Positions 17,523 through 25,103 of a stretch of DNA of 36,052 nt are shown here, one piece after another (position 1 is the stretch's first letter; every line of letters starts with the position of its first letter). The stretch is from Verrucomicrobiota bacterium (GTDB lineage: Bacteria > Verrucomicrobiota > Verrucomicrobiia > Opitutales > Seribacteraceae), in assembly GCA_028343845.1 (NCBI GenBank), contig JAOLZO010000026.1, forward strand, positions 1-36,052, read 5' to 3'. Below the pieces are notes generated by a model, which saw nothing but the letters and a program-made list of their open reading frames with translations, searched no databases and had not been told where the DNA came from. Made by a program: the position numbers and the translations under genes.

Positions 17523-18998
17523 TTACTTTCCTTCCTTCCACCATTTTTTCATCTGGTTGACGTTCGACTGGATTTCATCAGCCCGTTCCTGCCTGCCCCT
17601 GCTTGCCTGTCCGTCCATATAGATTTTCATATCGCTGTCGTACATCGTCATCGGTTCGACTTTTTGGCCCAAGTCTCCGGTTTCCTTGATCCATTGATCC
17701 AAGGTCTTTCTCATTTTGAGCAGCGCCTTCGCGTGCTGGGGGTCATCCGCCAAGTTCTTGAGTTCCCAGGGATCCTTTTTCAGGTCGTACAGTTCCTCGG
17801 GCGTCCGGTTGGGGGAAAGGAGAAGGCGTTGCTGAAGCTCGTTGAGCTTGCCTTTCTTTCCCCAATCCCGAATCGCAAGGTAAGTCGCTTTGTTGTCCTT
17901 GTAGGCGCAGGGTTGCAAATGCGGACGCTCGGGGTAACCGTTTCGGATATACTTGAAACGCTGAGTTCGAACGGCCCGGATACGGTCATAGGTCTCGTCG
18001 CACCTGTCCCTGGCACTTATGGCAAATTTGCGCGCTTGGGCATCCGGTCCGAAAAGGGTCCGGGCATCCATATAATCCGGAATGTCGATCCTTGCGAAGT
18101 AAAGCGAGGTGGCCGCCAAATCAATATGGTCGACAGGATCCTTCCGGACCGTCCCCCCCTTGACCCTTCCCGGGGCGTGAACGAAAAAGGGAATCATCAT
18201 GCCCTCGTCATAGCAATACTGCTTGCCCCGGGCATGGCTCACCCCATGGTCAGTGATGAAGAAGATAACCGTGTTTTCAAATTCACCCTCCTTCTTCAAG
18301 CGATCCACGATCTGCCCGACCTGCTTGTCCATAAGACTGAAGGTGTCTAGGTAAGCCGCCCAGTCCTCCAACACTTCGGGGTGACGGGGATAGTAGGGAG
18401 GGAGCGTGACCTTGGATGCTTCGATATGGGGGATTTCCTTGGAAGCGCGGGCCGCGGAGCGGGCCTTGCCACCACTCAGGCAGATCTTGGCGAAGAAGGG
18501 CTGGCCTTTCTTCCGTCCCGACCATTCCCCGGCATCGAAAACCGAAGGATCCCACTCGAAATTATAATCGGACTTGCCCAGCCTACCCTTGTGCTTCGGA
18601 TTGATCGTGCCGGCAACGTGCCCGATGGTACCAAGGCAAGTATAATACCCCGCCTCCTTGAAGAGCTCGGGGATCAATTTAACATGACCGGGTTTTTGAA
18701 TCTTCAGTTCGCCACGCCCACTACGATGGTGATGCGCTCCTATGCTGGTCTGGAACATTCCGGTTATCAGGGCCGAGCGGGCAGTCGAACAGACCGGGGC
18801 GGTAACCGATGCGTTGGTGAACCGCACCCCGTTTTTGCACAACTCGTCAATAACTGGGGTTTTAACCAAGGGTTCTCCATTGAAACCGTAGTGCTTGGAC
18901 TGGTCCTCGACTACGATCCACAAGACGTTAGGCAATTGCCGACCAGAAAGTGGCAAGACGAATGCAACGAGAAGAAAGGGAAGGACTCTTGTTATCAT
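17523..18998 (-). CDS. Secreted sulfatase, S1 family with CSTAR active-site motif
   Basis: The product has 491 residues when started at ATG 18998, which opens a signal peptide (MITRVLPFLLVAFVLPLSGRQ). An in-frame upstream start at 19142 would run back into the end of the aquaporin gene and add 48 unhelpful residues. The metal region is NVLWIVVEDQS (E31/D32 in place of DD). The maturation motif is C70-S-T-A-R74 in APVCSTARSALITGMFQTSIGAHHHRSG. ITDHGVSHARGKQ supplies the second metal pair, and EELYDLKKDPWELKNLA closes the domain. The 'SIGAHHHRSGRG' segment points to the heparan N-sulfatase-like branch of S1. The third motif position is Thr rather than the common Pro or Ala. The 91-bp gap upstream holds its promoter region. 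Confidence 0.85.
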   Translation of the reverse strand: MITRVLPFLLVAFVLPLSGRQLPNVLWIVVEDQSKHYGFNGEPLVKTPVIDELCKNGVRFTNASVTAPVCSTARSALITGMFQTSIGAHHHRSGRGELKIQKPGHVKLIPELFKEAGYYTCLGTIGHVAGTINPKHKGRLGKSDYNFEWDPSVFDAGEWSGRKKGQPFFAKICLSGGKARSAARASKEIPHIEASKVTLPPYYPRHPEVLEDWAAYLDTFSLMDKQVGQIVDRLKKEGEFENTVIFFITDHGVSHARGKQYCYDEGMMIPFFVHAPGRVKGGTVRKDPVDHIDLAATSLYFARIDIPDYMDARTLFGPDAQARKFAISARDRCDETYDRIRAVRTQRFKYIRNGYPERPHLQPCAYKDNKATYLAIRDWGKKGKLNELQQRLLLSPNRTPEELYDLKKDPWELKNLADDPQHAKALLKMRKTLDQWIKETGDLGQKVEPMTMYDSDMKIYMDGQASRGRQERADEIQSNVNQMKKWWKEGK

Positions 18999-19089
18999 GG
19001 GTGGGAATAGTAAAACGGCGACAGAATGAAAAAGTTTCCGAAACGCACGGGGATTTGTCCCTCGTGCCCAGTTTCGACCGAGAAAACCG

Positions 19090-19725
19090 TTACGTCTTGC
19101 TGAAAACCTTTCTGTAAAGCAGGTAAGCCAACATGGCGCCAATGACTTGGGCCGCGCAGAATGAAATCACGTCATCCGGGCTTATGCCGGCAAAGGTATT
19201 CGAGAATGCCCGGCCGATCGTTCCCGCCGGGTTGGCAAAGGAAGTGGAAGAAGTAAACCAATAGGCTCCGCCAATATAGGCAGCCACCCCAGCCGCAACT
19301 TTTTCCTTCGATGACAGCAGGATGATCAGCAAGAGCCCGAAAGTAGCGAATATTTCGCTGACAAAGAGGTTCGTCCCCGATCTGCCCTTTTCAGAGAAGT
19401 CCACCGGATCAATACCGAACATGTAGTTGGCAAGCATCACGCCGGCAACGGCTCCCGTGATTTGCAGCGCAACGAAGACCGTACAAGTCCTGACGGAAAT
19501 TTCCCCCTTCAAGCAGAACACAAAGGAAACTGCCGGGTTGAAATGTGTACTGAAGGGCTGAAACGAACTGATCAGAAAATAAAGGGCAAAGACCGTGGCC
19601 AGGGTATTCGTAAGCAAAGTTACCTGGTCATTTTCCGAGTTTAGGTTCTCCCCCATTATTCCCGAGCCCACGACGGCGCAGAATAAAAATGCTGTACCTA
19701 AAAATTCTGAAACGTATTTAGCCAT
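19090..19725 (-). CDS. aqpS: Aquaglyceroporin, AqpS-like, probable arsenite channel
   Basis: The product is a 211-residue MIP family channel with six hydrophobic helices. The two half-helix motifs are intact: NPA 63-65 in HFNPAVS, and NPA 165-167 in SFANPAGTIGRAF. The residue right after the second NPA, usually the Arg of the selectivity filter, is Gly168, which would leave a wider, less water-selective pore. The segment FTSSTSFANPA...F..TFAGI is typical of aquaporins found in ars operons. AqpS in rhizobia is known to let arsenite out of the cell down its gradient after ArsC has made it. Here arsC lies 44 bp upstream on the same strand, which supports that role over a water or glycerol channel. 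AAGGAAAAAAT precedes the ATG. A stand-alone glycerol facilitator is the alternative. Confidence 0.75.
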   Translation of the reverse strand: MAKYVSEFLGTAFLFCAVVGSGIMGENLNSENDQVTLLTNTLATVFALYFLISSFQPFSTHFNPAVSFVFCLKGEISVRTCTVFVALQITGAVAGVMLANYMFGIDPVDFSEKGRSGTNLFVSEIFATFGLLLIILLSSKEKVAAGVAAYIGGAYWFTSSTSFANPAGTIGRAFSNTFAGISPDDVISFCAAQVIGAMLAYLLYRKVFSKT

Positions 19726-19769
19726 ATTTTTTCCTTATATGAGTTTTCCCCTGAATTTGGAAACAACTT

Positions 19770-20222
19770 TTAACTGCCTTGCTCAAGGCAGCCTGGAAGT
19801 GTCTCCACGAATGCCTTGATTTCATCTCTGACCTTGCGATAACAATTCATCTGATCTTCTTCCGACGCCCCCGCTTCAGCCAATTCCCGGGCCATTTTTG
19901 GGGGATCCTCGAATCCGACGTGAATCACCCGGCAATCGGCCGGGAAAATTGGGCAAGTTTCGTGAGCATGCCCGCAAACGGTTATCACCACGTCGAGTTT
20001 CTGATCGGCGAAGTCTTTGATGTTTTCGGATCGTTGCGAAGTGACGTCCACCCCTGCCTCGGCCATGGCCTTAACTGCATGAGGATTCAACCCATGAGTC
20101 TCGATACCCGCCGAATAAGCATCCACGCAATCTCCCTTAAGATGACGAGTCCACCCCTCGGCCATCTGGCTACGGCAAGAATTTCCGGTGCAAAGGAAAA
20201 GAATCTTGAGGCGATCATTCAT
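19770..20222 (-). CDS. arsC: Arsenate reductase, thioredoxin-coupled low-molecular-weight phosphatase type
   Basis: The product is a 150-residue cytosolic enzyme reducing arsenate to arsenite. The anion-binding loop is C11-TGNSC-R17-S in LFLCTGNSCRSQMAEG. The disulfide relay cysteines C83 (VITVCGHA) and C90 (ETCPIFP) have the same spacing as C10/C82/C89 of the staphylococcal thioredoxin-dependent ArsC. D106 in EDPPK is the general acid. All catalytic parts are present and length is normal. It is the first gene of a two-gene unit with aqpS and diverges from the phoB-like gene across a 155-bp region. No arsR repressor lies in the window, so control by the phosphate regulator or an unlinked ArsR is possible. 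A TTGACG stretch (20262-20257, minus strand) could be its -35, but I see no good -10. Confidence 0.88.
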   Translation of the reverse strand: MNDRLKILFLCTGNSCRSQMAEGWTRHLKGDCVDAYSAGIETHGLNPHAVKAMAEAGVDVTSQRSENIKDFADQKLDVVITVCGHAHETCPIFPADCRVIHVGFEDPPKMARELAEAGASEEDQMNCYRKVRDEIKAFVETLPGCLEQGS

Positions 20223-20307
20223 AAATCGGGCTTAGGTTTTTAACTCTTTGGACAAACGTCAACCCCGTTGCGGAGCCATTGAGGGCACATGTTTGAAAAA
20301 GTTTTCC

Positions 20308-20329
20308 TTAAACCCGGTTCGGGATTTAA
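20308..20329 (+). promoter_or_regulatory. Inverted repeat upstream of the phoB-like promoter, candidate operator
   Basis: TTAAA-CCCG, loop GTT, CGGG-A-TTTAA forms a 9-bp inverted repeat with one bulged base, centred in the arsC/phoB intergenic region. It ends 7 bp before the candidate -35 of the phoB-like gene, where an activator would sit. No U-run follows, so a terminator is unlikely. The binding protein is unknown; the sequence does not match the Pho-box-like site at 21972. Confidence 0.35.
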
Positions 20330-20336
20330 ATCAAAC

Positions 20337-20365
20337 TTGCCATTTAAGCGCCCTCACCGTGGAAT
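20337..20365 (+). promoter_or_regulatory. Candidate promoter of the phoB-phoR unit
   Basis: TTGCCA (20337-20342, 5 of 6 to the -35 consensus), 17-bp spacer, TGGAAT (20360-20365, 4 of 6 to the -10). Transcription would start about 6 bases before ATG 20378, giving a very short leader. Confidence 0.4.
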
Positions 20366-20377
20366 CTTCATTTGATT

Positions 20378-21076
20378 ATGACATCACGGATAAGGATATT
20401 CGTCGTGGACGACGAAAAGGACCTGACTGACCTTTTGCACTACCAATTGGGCAAAGAGGGGTTTGAGGTGAAATTCGCCAACAACCCTTTCGAGGCTTTG
20501 GGCAAGGCGAGGGATTTCAATCCGGACTTGATCATACTGGACGTAATGATGCCGGACTTGGATGGATTCCAACTTTTACGGATGATTCGTTCGGACAACA
20601 TCCTTCAAAAAGTTCCTGTCATCATGCTAACCGCTAAATCGGGAGTGGAGCACAGGATCAAGGGATTGGAACAAGGTGCAGACGATTACTTGGGCAAACC
20701 GTTTGACTCACAGGAACTTGTCTTACGAATAAGATCCATTTTGAAACGCCTGGCCGATCAAACAAACGATACCAGTTCACGCATCATGCTTGGCAAGCTA
20801 GTTCTTGACGAGGAGGATCACAGTATCTCAATCGCAGGGGACAAGATTGATTTCACCCTTACGGAATTCAAACTGATTCATTATTTCCTCAAACGTAAGG
20901 GAAGAGTGCAGACGCGGGACAATCTCCTGCTCGGCGTGTGGAAATTCGATGCCGAGGTCGAGACCCGTACGGTGGACGTACACATACGTAGAGTACGCAA
21001 GAAGATTGCGGATTCGGGACTCGCAATCGAAACGATCCGCGGAGTGGGCTATCGCCTGAGCGAGAAAATCGCATAA
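20378..21076 (+). CDS. phoB: PhoB-like response regulator (receiver plus winged helix)
   Basis: The product has 232 residues. The receiver domain (about 5-120) has the acidic pair D11/D12, the phosphoacceptor D55 in LIILDVMMP, T85 in MLTAKSG and K107 in LGKPF. The OmpR/PhoB winged helix (about 135-230) follows, with FTLTEFKLIHYFLKRKGRVQTRDNLL, the recognition-helix region ETRTVDVHIRRVRKKI and the closing IRGVGYRL. In this family, phosphorylation by the partner kinase promotes binding to direct repeats near target promoters. The kinase gene starts 4 bp downstream, followed by a phosphate porin and a Na+/Pi cotransporter, which makes PhoB the best name. ATG 20378 is chosen; an in-frame TTG two codons earlier would change little. 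Confidence 0.85.
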   Translation: MTSRIRIFVVDDEKDLTDLLHYQLGKEGFEVKFANNPFEALGKARDFNPDLIILDVMMPDLDGFQLLRMIRSDNILQKVPVIMLTAKSGVEHRIKGLEQGADDYLGKPFDSQELVLRIRSILKRLADQTNDTSSRIMLGKLVLDEEDHSISIAGDKIDFTLTEFKLIHYFLKRKGRVQTRDNLLLGVWKFDAEVETRTVDVHIRRVRKKIADSGLAIETIRGVGYRLSEKIA

Positions 21077-21080
21077 TGCC

Positions 21081-21920
21081 ATGTTTGTCCCTTTCTGGCT
21101 GATTGGTCTTCTTGCCTTCGGGATACTCACCGTTTTATGGGTAGCTTGGAAAACACTCAGGAAGAAGGAGGGATCACTATGGAGCGAGGGAAGACCCGTA
21201 ACCCGGCCAAGCAAGGATGAGCAGGAAAAGACGAGACGCGATTTTGTTGCCAACGTCTCCCACGAACTACGGACGCCAGTGTCCATTATCAAAGGCTTTT
21301 CAGAAACCTTGATCGAAGATTACGAAAGCTTGGATGAGAAACAAAAAAAGAACTTCCTAAATAAGATACTCCGAAATTCCCAACGGCTCCATTCCTTGGT
21401 TGAGGATTTGCTAGCCCTAGCCCGACTGGACGCCCAAGACGTCACTCTCGACAAACAAAAGCTTAACCTTTCCGAGTTGATCAACCAGATCGGGGAGGAT
21501 TTCAAATCTACGCTCCAGAAAGACAAGCCTCGTCTTTGTATTGATTTGCCAACCGAGCCGTTGGAAATATCCGGAGATCCCGAAAAGCTGATCAGCGTAT
21601 TCGAAAACCTGATTGAGAACGCTGCCGTCCATGCCGAGAGCCTGACTACGATCACCATTCAGGCAAAGCTCGATCCTAGTGAAAAATCAGTGGTCTGCCA
21701 GATCAAGGACGATGGGACGGGAATCCCCGAAGAAAAACTGGACAGGCTTTTCGAACGCTTCTACCGCCTGGACAAGGGGCGCTCGAGGGAGCGGGGTGGC
21801 ACCGGATTGGGGTTGAGCATCGTACGTGAAATCATCGAGGCGCATGGCGGGGACATTGTCGTTAAGAGCAAGCTTGGAGAGGGTTCCGTTTTTTCCTTTC
21901 GGTTTCCGATCGCATCCTGA
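21081..21920 (+). CDS. phoR: PhoR-like sensor histidine kinase, minimal form
   Basis: The product has 279 residues. One N-terminal transmembrane segment (about 3-24, FWLIGLLAFGILTVLWVAW) is followed by a short charged linker and then directly by the kinase core. The H box is FVANVSHELRTP with H61, the N box NLIENAAVHAE, the G1 box IKDDGTGIPEE, the F box LFERFYRLDKGRSRE, and the G2 box GGTGLGLSIV. There is no PAS domain and no periplasmic sensor, so it is shorter than typical PhoR (over 400 residues) and probably reads phosphate status through another protein. The phoB gene lies 4 bp upstream. No phoU or pst genes are in the window, but the downstream cotransporter carries a PhoU-like tail that could supply the signal. 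Confidence 0.85.
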   Translation: MFVPFWLIGLLAFGILTVLWVAWKTLRKKEGSLWSEGRPVTRPSKDEQEKTRRDFVANVSHELRTPVSIIKGFSETLIEDYESLDEKQKKNFLNKILRNSQRLHSLVEDLLALARLDAQDVTLDKQKLNLSELINQIGEDFKSTLQKDKPRLCIDLPTEPLEISGDPEKLISVFENLIENAAVHAESLTTITIQAKLDPSEKSVVCQIKDDGTGIPEEKLDRLFERFYRLDKGRSRERGGTGLGLSIVREIIEAHGGDIVVKSKLGEGSVFSFRFPIAS

Positions 21921-21971
21921 AAAGGGATCCAGTCGTCGGACTCAAATCCAATCATAATCTCCAAGGACTGA

Positions 21972-21996
21972 TTGTAACGTAATTGTAACAATTACG
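21972..21996 (+). promoter_or_regulatory. Pho-box-like direct repeat inside a 19-bp palindrome, porin promoter
   Basis: TTGTAAC (21972-21978), spacer GTAA, TTGTAAC (21983-21989) repeats a 7-mer with an 11-bp period, the same geometry as the enterobacterial Pho box (two 7-mers, 4-bp spacer), although the bases differ. Overlapping it, CGTAATTGT-A-ACAATTACG (21978-21996) is a perfect 19-bp palindrome. A weak -10, GATAGC (22001-22006) or TAATGT (22008-22013), follows, and the porin ATG is at 22036 with AGGA 9 bp before it. The 115-bp gap between phoR and the porin gene contains nothing else I recognise. Confidence 0.6.
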
Positions 21997-22035
21997 TCCC
22001 GATAGCGTAATGTTTATTCATTAGGATAATCGACC

Positions 22036-23163
22036 ATGACCATGTCCTTCGTTCATTACCAACCCATAAAATTCATCGGCTGTGTTTTTTCCGGCCTTAT
22101 GCTCAGCGGAGTTTGTTTCTCACAAGACGCAAATCCCTACGATAAGCTCTGGAGCAAAGTCGTACTCTATGAAAACGCAGATAATGAAACCGTAAACAAG
22201 TTTGCTCTAACCGGACGACTCCAGGGAGACTACCATACTTTTGAGAATGACGTGGATGGTTCTTCCGAGACGGATTCCCAATGGCGTCGCTTGCGGTTCG
22301 GGTTCAAAGCCAGCCTGTTCGGAGGCATCACCTTGCATTCCGAGGCCAACATGAACCTTAATCGCCCTGAACCCCTTTACCGGAATCTTACTGACACCTA
22401 CCTCTCCTGGTCCACCGATTCGGGAATGAAAATCAAAGTGGGCAAGCAATCCGCCCCTTTCACTCTGCACGGATCCACTTCATCCAAGAGGCTCTACACG
22501 TTGGAACGGGGTAAAATCGCCCGAAACATTTGGTTTACCAACGAATATTTCACGGGTGCTTCAATCTCCGGAAGCCGTGAAAACTGGGAATACCTCGCAG
22601 GTATTTACTCAAGCGACGAAGGTCCGGAATTTGACGAAGCCTTCGATTACGGAACCTTTGGTCTCCTTTCGGTCGGCTATAACTTCGCAGAGAACGATCA
22701 CTTTGACGAATCTCTGGTTCGGTTCGATCTCATGATGCAGGAAGAAGACCCCTTGAATCAAACCCCCGAGCACAAAAACGCCTTTTCCATCGTTACAAAA
22801 CTGAAAAAAGGTAAACTCAATTTCTGGGGTGATCTGAGTTTTTCCAGCGGATATGGGTCTCAAAGTGACGTGTGGGGTATCCAACTCATGCCTTTTTATG
22901 ATTTCACCGATCAATTACAGGGCGTGTTCAGTTACACTCATGTGGAAAGTGAAGATCCTCTCGACGTCGACGTAACCCGTTATGAGCGTGATCTCGCAGG
23001 TTTGGGAGATGAGATGCAAGAATACTTCGTGGGAATCAATTATTTCTTCTACGGACATAAACTGAAATGGCAGAATGCCATTCAGTACACCGAAATGGAC
23101 AACTTGGGCGCCGATGCATACGAAGGCTGGGGATACACCTCCGGTATTCGAATCAGTTGGTAA
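22036..23163 (+). CDS. Phosphate-selective porin O/P-type outer-membrane channel
   Basis: The product has 375 residues. A signal peptide (hydrophobic FIGCVFSGLMLSGVCFS, cleavage before QDANPY) precedes alternating beta strands ending in GWGYTSGIRISW, whose aromatic last residue is typical of outer-membrane beta-barrels. The early segment FALTGRLQGDYHTFEND, the strand WRRLRFGFKASLFGGITLHSEANMNL and DTYLSWSTDSGMKIKVGKQSAPFTL match the Porin_O_P (OprO/OprP) family, which forms anion channels for phosphate or polyphosphate under phosphate limitation. The upstream Pho-box-like site and the downstream Na+/Pi cotransporter 42 bp away support phosphate as the substrate. AGGA 9 bp before ATG 22036 favours the first of two close ATGs. 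A porin of this family for arsenate or another anion is possible. Confidence 0.8.
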   Translation: MTMSFVHYQPIKFIGCVFSGLMLSGVCFSQDANPYDKLWSKVVLYENADNETVNKFALTGRLQGDYHTFENDVDGSSETDSQWRRLRFGFKASLFGGITLHSEANMNLNRPEPLYRNLTDTYLSWSTDSGMKIKVGKQSAPFTLHGSTSSKRLYTLERGKIARNIWFTNEYFTGASISGSRENWEYLAGIYSSDEGPEFDEAFDYGTFGLLSVGYNFAENDHFDESLVRFDLMMQEEDPLNQTPEHKNAFSIVTKLKKGKLNFWGDLSFSSGYGSQSDVWGIQLMPFYDFTDQLQGVFSYTHVESEDPLDVDVTRYERDLAGLGDEMQEYFVGINYFFYGHKLKWQNAIQYTEMDNLGADAYEGWGYTSGIRISW

Positions 23164-23205
23164 GAATCAAACTTTCAACAGCATAACAAAACTCCGGATT
23201 CAATT

Positions 23206-25041
23206 ATGGGAAACGTAACTACTTGGGACTTCATCGTCAGACTGCTCTATATACTTGGCGGGTTGGGAATCTTTTTGTTCGGGATGCGCGTAATGAGCGA
23301 AGGCATCCAAAAAGTTGCCGGAGAAGGGATGCGCCGGATCATGGCTACCATGACCCAAAATCGTTTCTTCGGTCTCATGACCGGCTTACTGGTAACCTGC
23401 CTAGTTCAGTCATCTTCCGCAACCACCGTCATGGTGGTCAGTTTCGTAAATGCCCAGCTCCTAACCCTGATGGAATCGATCGGGGTGATCATGGGGGCGA
23501 ATCTAGGAACCACCTTGACCGGATGGATCATCGCAACCATCGGCAAATTCAGTCTTTCCAAGATTGCCCTGCCGATTATCGGAATCGGGTTGCCCTTGGT
23601 TTTTTCGAGTAAGCCAAAGCTCAAGCATTCGGGTGAATTTCTCGTAGGATTCGGGTTATTGTTTTTCGGTTTGAGTGAACTCAAAAACGCCGTTCCTGAC
23701 GTCAAGAGCCTGCTCAAGAGTCCCGACCCCGCAGATCAAGAGTTAGTGCTGAGCATCCAGGGCTTCATCGAGCAACTCAACAGCTATGGATTTGGCTCGG
23801 TACTGATCTTCCTGGTAATCGGGGTTTTTCTAACCATTCTGGTACAATCCTCATCGGCGGCCATGGGGATTACGATCATCGTTGCGATCAACGGTTGGAT
23901 TGATTTTGAAATCGCCGCGGCCATCGTGATGGGGGAAAACATCGGTACCACCGTAACGGCTTGGCTCGCATCCATCGGGGCAAACCTGAATGCCAAAAGG
24001 GCAGCCCGGGCCCACTTCATTTTCAATATCGCGGGAGTGACTTGGATGTTACTTCTTTTCTATCCCTTTATTGCAATGTTGGATCAGATTATGCCTGGCG
24101 CGATCTACGCAGAGGACGTCAGCAGGCAGGAAGCAATGGCCTATCTTACGGATAATGAATTTGAGGGAGAACCAACGGAGGATGATATTGCAAAAGCCAG
24201 AAAATCGATCGTGGACGGAAACATTCCCTTGCACCTTTCCCTTTTCCATACCCTCTTCAACCTGACCAATATTGCACTCCTGATCGGTTTCACTCCGCAT
24301 CTAGGCCGTTTGGTGGAACGAATAGTCCAACCAAAGACAGCCGATGGCAAAGCGCCCAAACCAGGGAGTCTGGCGTCTCTCCACTACGAGGGCTCCGGCG
24401 TACTACCCAAGACAGGCGAACTGAACCTCGCTTTGGTCGAGGCCGAAATCAACCGTTTGGCTGCCATTTCCCGCTACATGTTCGAAGGTTTTGTGGAGGT
24501 CTTCGAGAGCCCGGAAGAAGACAAGGGCAAGTTGATCAAGGAACTTATAGAGCTCGAAGAAAAATGCGACGAACTGGCCTTCGACATCACTCAGACACTC
24601 ATTCATTGTACGACTGAGAGTCTCGCGGGCGAGCGCGCCCTTCGTGTCGCTTCTCTGCTGCGGGTAACGGGAGAGTTGGAAGATATCGGCGACTGCTGTT
24701 ACCGACTCGTTCAACTGGCTCACCGCAAGTATCGAAAGAACAGAACTTTACCCGAGGAAACAAAACGGGAAATCAAAGTATTTTCCGAACAAATTCTTGA
24801 TTTCATGGAATTATACCAAAGCCATCTCAAGGATGGAAGTATTCCTGATCTCGAAAAAGCGGAAGCCATCGAAGATCGCATTGATGCTTCCAGAAAATCG
24901 TTACGGAAAGCAGCAGTCAAAAGAATGCAGGATAATGAAAACCTTAAGGCGGAGATGATTTACGTCGATATCCTGAATGAAATGGAAAGCATAGGGAATG
25001 ATGCTCTCAATGTGGTTCAAGCACTCAACCACATCGTCTAA
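23206..25041 (+). CDS. Na+/phosphate cotransporter with PhoU-like C-terminal domain (NptA/YjbB type)
   Basis: The product has 611 residues. Two inverted Na/Pi-cotransporter repeats carry the signature QSSSATT (68-74) and QSSSAAM (214-220). GANLGTTLTGWI and GENIGTTVTAWL follow each repeat, and there are about eight hydrophobic segments up to residue about 370. From about 400 to 610 a soluble helical PhoU-like domain follows (AEINRLAAISRYMFEGFVEVFE, ELEEKCDELAFDI, LRVTGELEDIGDCCYRLVQLA). The family imports phosphate with sodium, which fits a marine cell. Because no pst/phoU genes are near, the PhoU-like tail may report transport state to the kinase encoded upstream. It is probably co-transcribed with the porin. 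Its end converges with the HAD gene across 62 bp that hold only a weak 5-bp inverted repeat. Confidence 0.88.
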   Translation: MGNVTTWDFIVRLLYILGGLGIFLFGMRVMSEGIQKVAGEGMRRIMATMTQNRFFGLMTGLLVTCLVQSSSATTVMVVSFVNAQLLTLMESIGVIMGANLGTTLTGWIIATIGKFSLSKIALPIIGIGLPLVFSSKPKLKHSGEFLVGFGLLFFGLSELKNAVPDVKSLLKSPDPADQELVLSIQGFIEQLNSYGFGSVLIFLVIGVFLTILVQSSSAAMGITIIVAINGWIDFEIAAAIVMGENIGTTVTAWLASIGANLNAKRAARAHFIFNIAGVTWMLLLFYPFIAMLDQIMPGAIYAEDVSRQEAMAYLTDNEFEGEPTEDDIAKARKSIVDGNIPLHLSLFHTLFNLTNIALLIGFTPHLGRLVERIVQPKTADGKAPKPGSLASLHYEGSGVLPKTGELNLALVEAEINRLAAISRYMFEGFVEVFESPEEDKGKLIKELIELEEKCDELAFDITQTLIHCTTESLAGERALRVASLLRVTGELEDIGDCCYRLVQLAHRKYRKNRTLPEETKREIKVFSEQILDFMELYQSHLKDGSIPDLEKAEAIEDRIDASRKSLRKAAVKRMQDNENLKAEMIYVDILNEMESIGNDALNVVQALNHIV

Positions 25042-25103
25042 GTTTTCTTTCCCAAACGGCAGTTTTCAAGAAATCAGAGGGACCGCTTTCCCATTGAGAA
25101 AGA

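Noticed and set aside
20223..20377. A second Pho-box-like site or a canonical ArsR operator between arsC and phoB.
   Set aside because: I found no TTGTAAC tandem repeat and no recognised ArsR-type palindrome, only the unrelated inverted repeat at 20308-20329.
25042..25103. A bidirectional terminator between the convergent cotransporter and HAD genes.
   Set aside because: Only a 5-bp CTTTC/GAAAG repeat is present, with no adequate stem or flanking T run.
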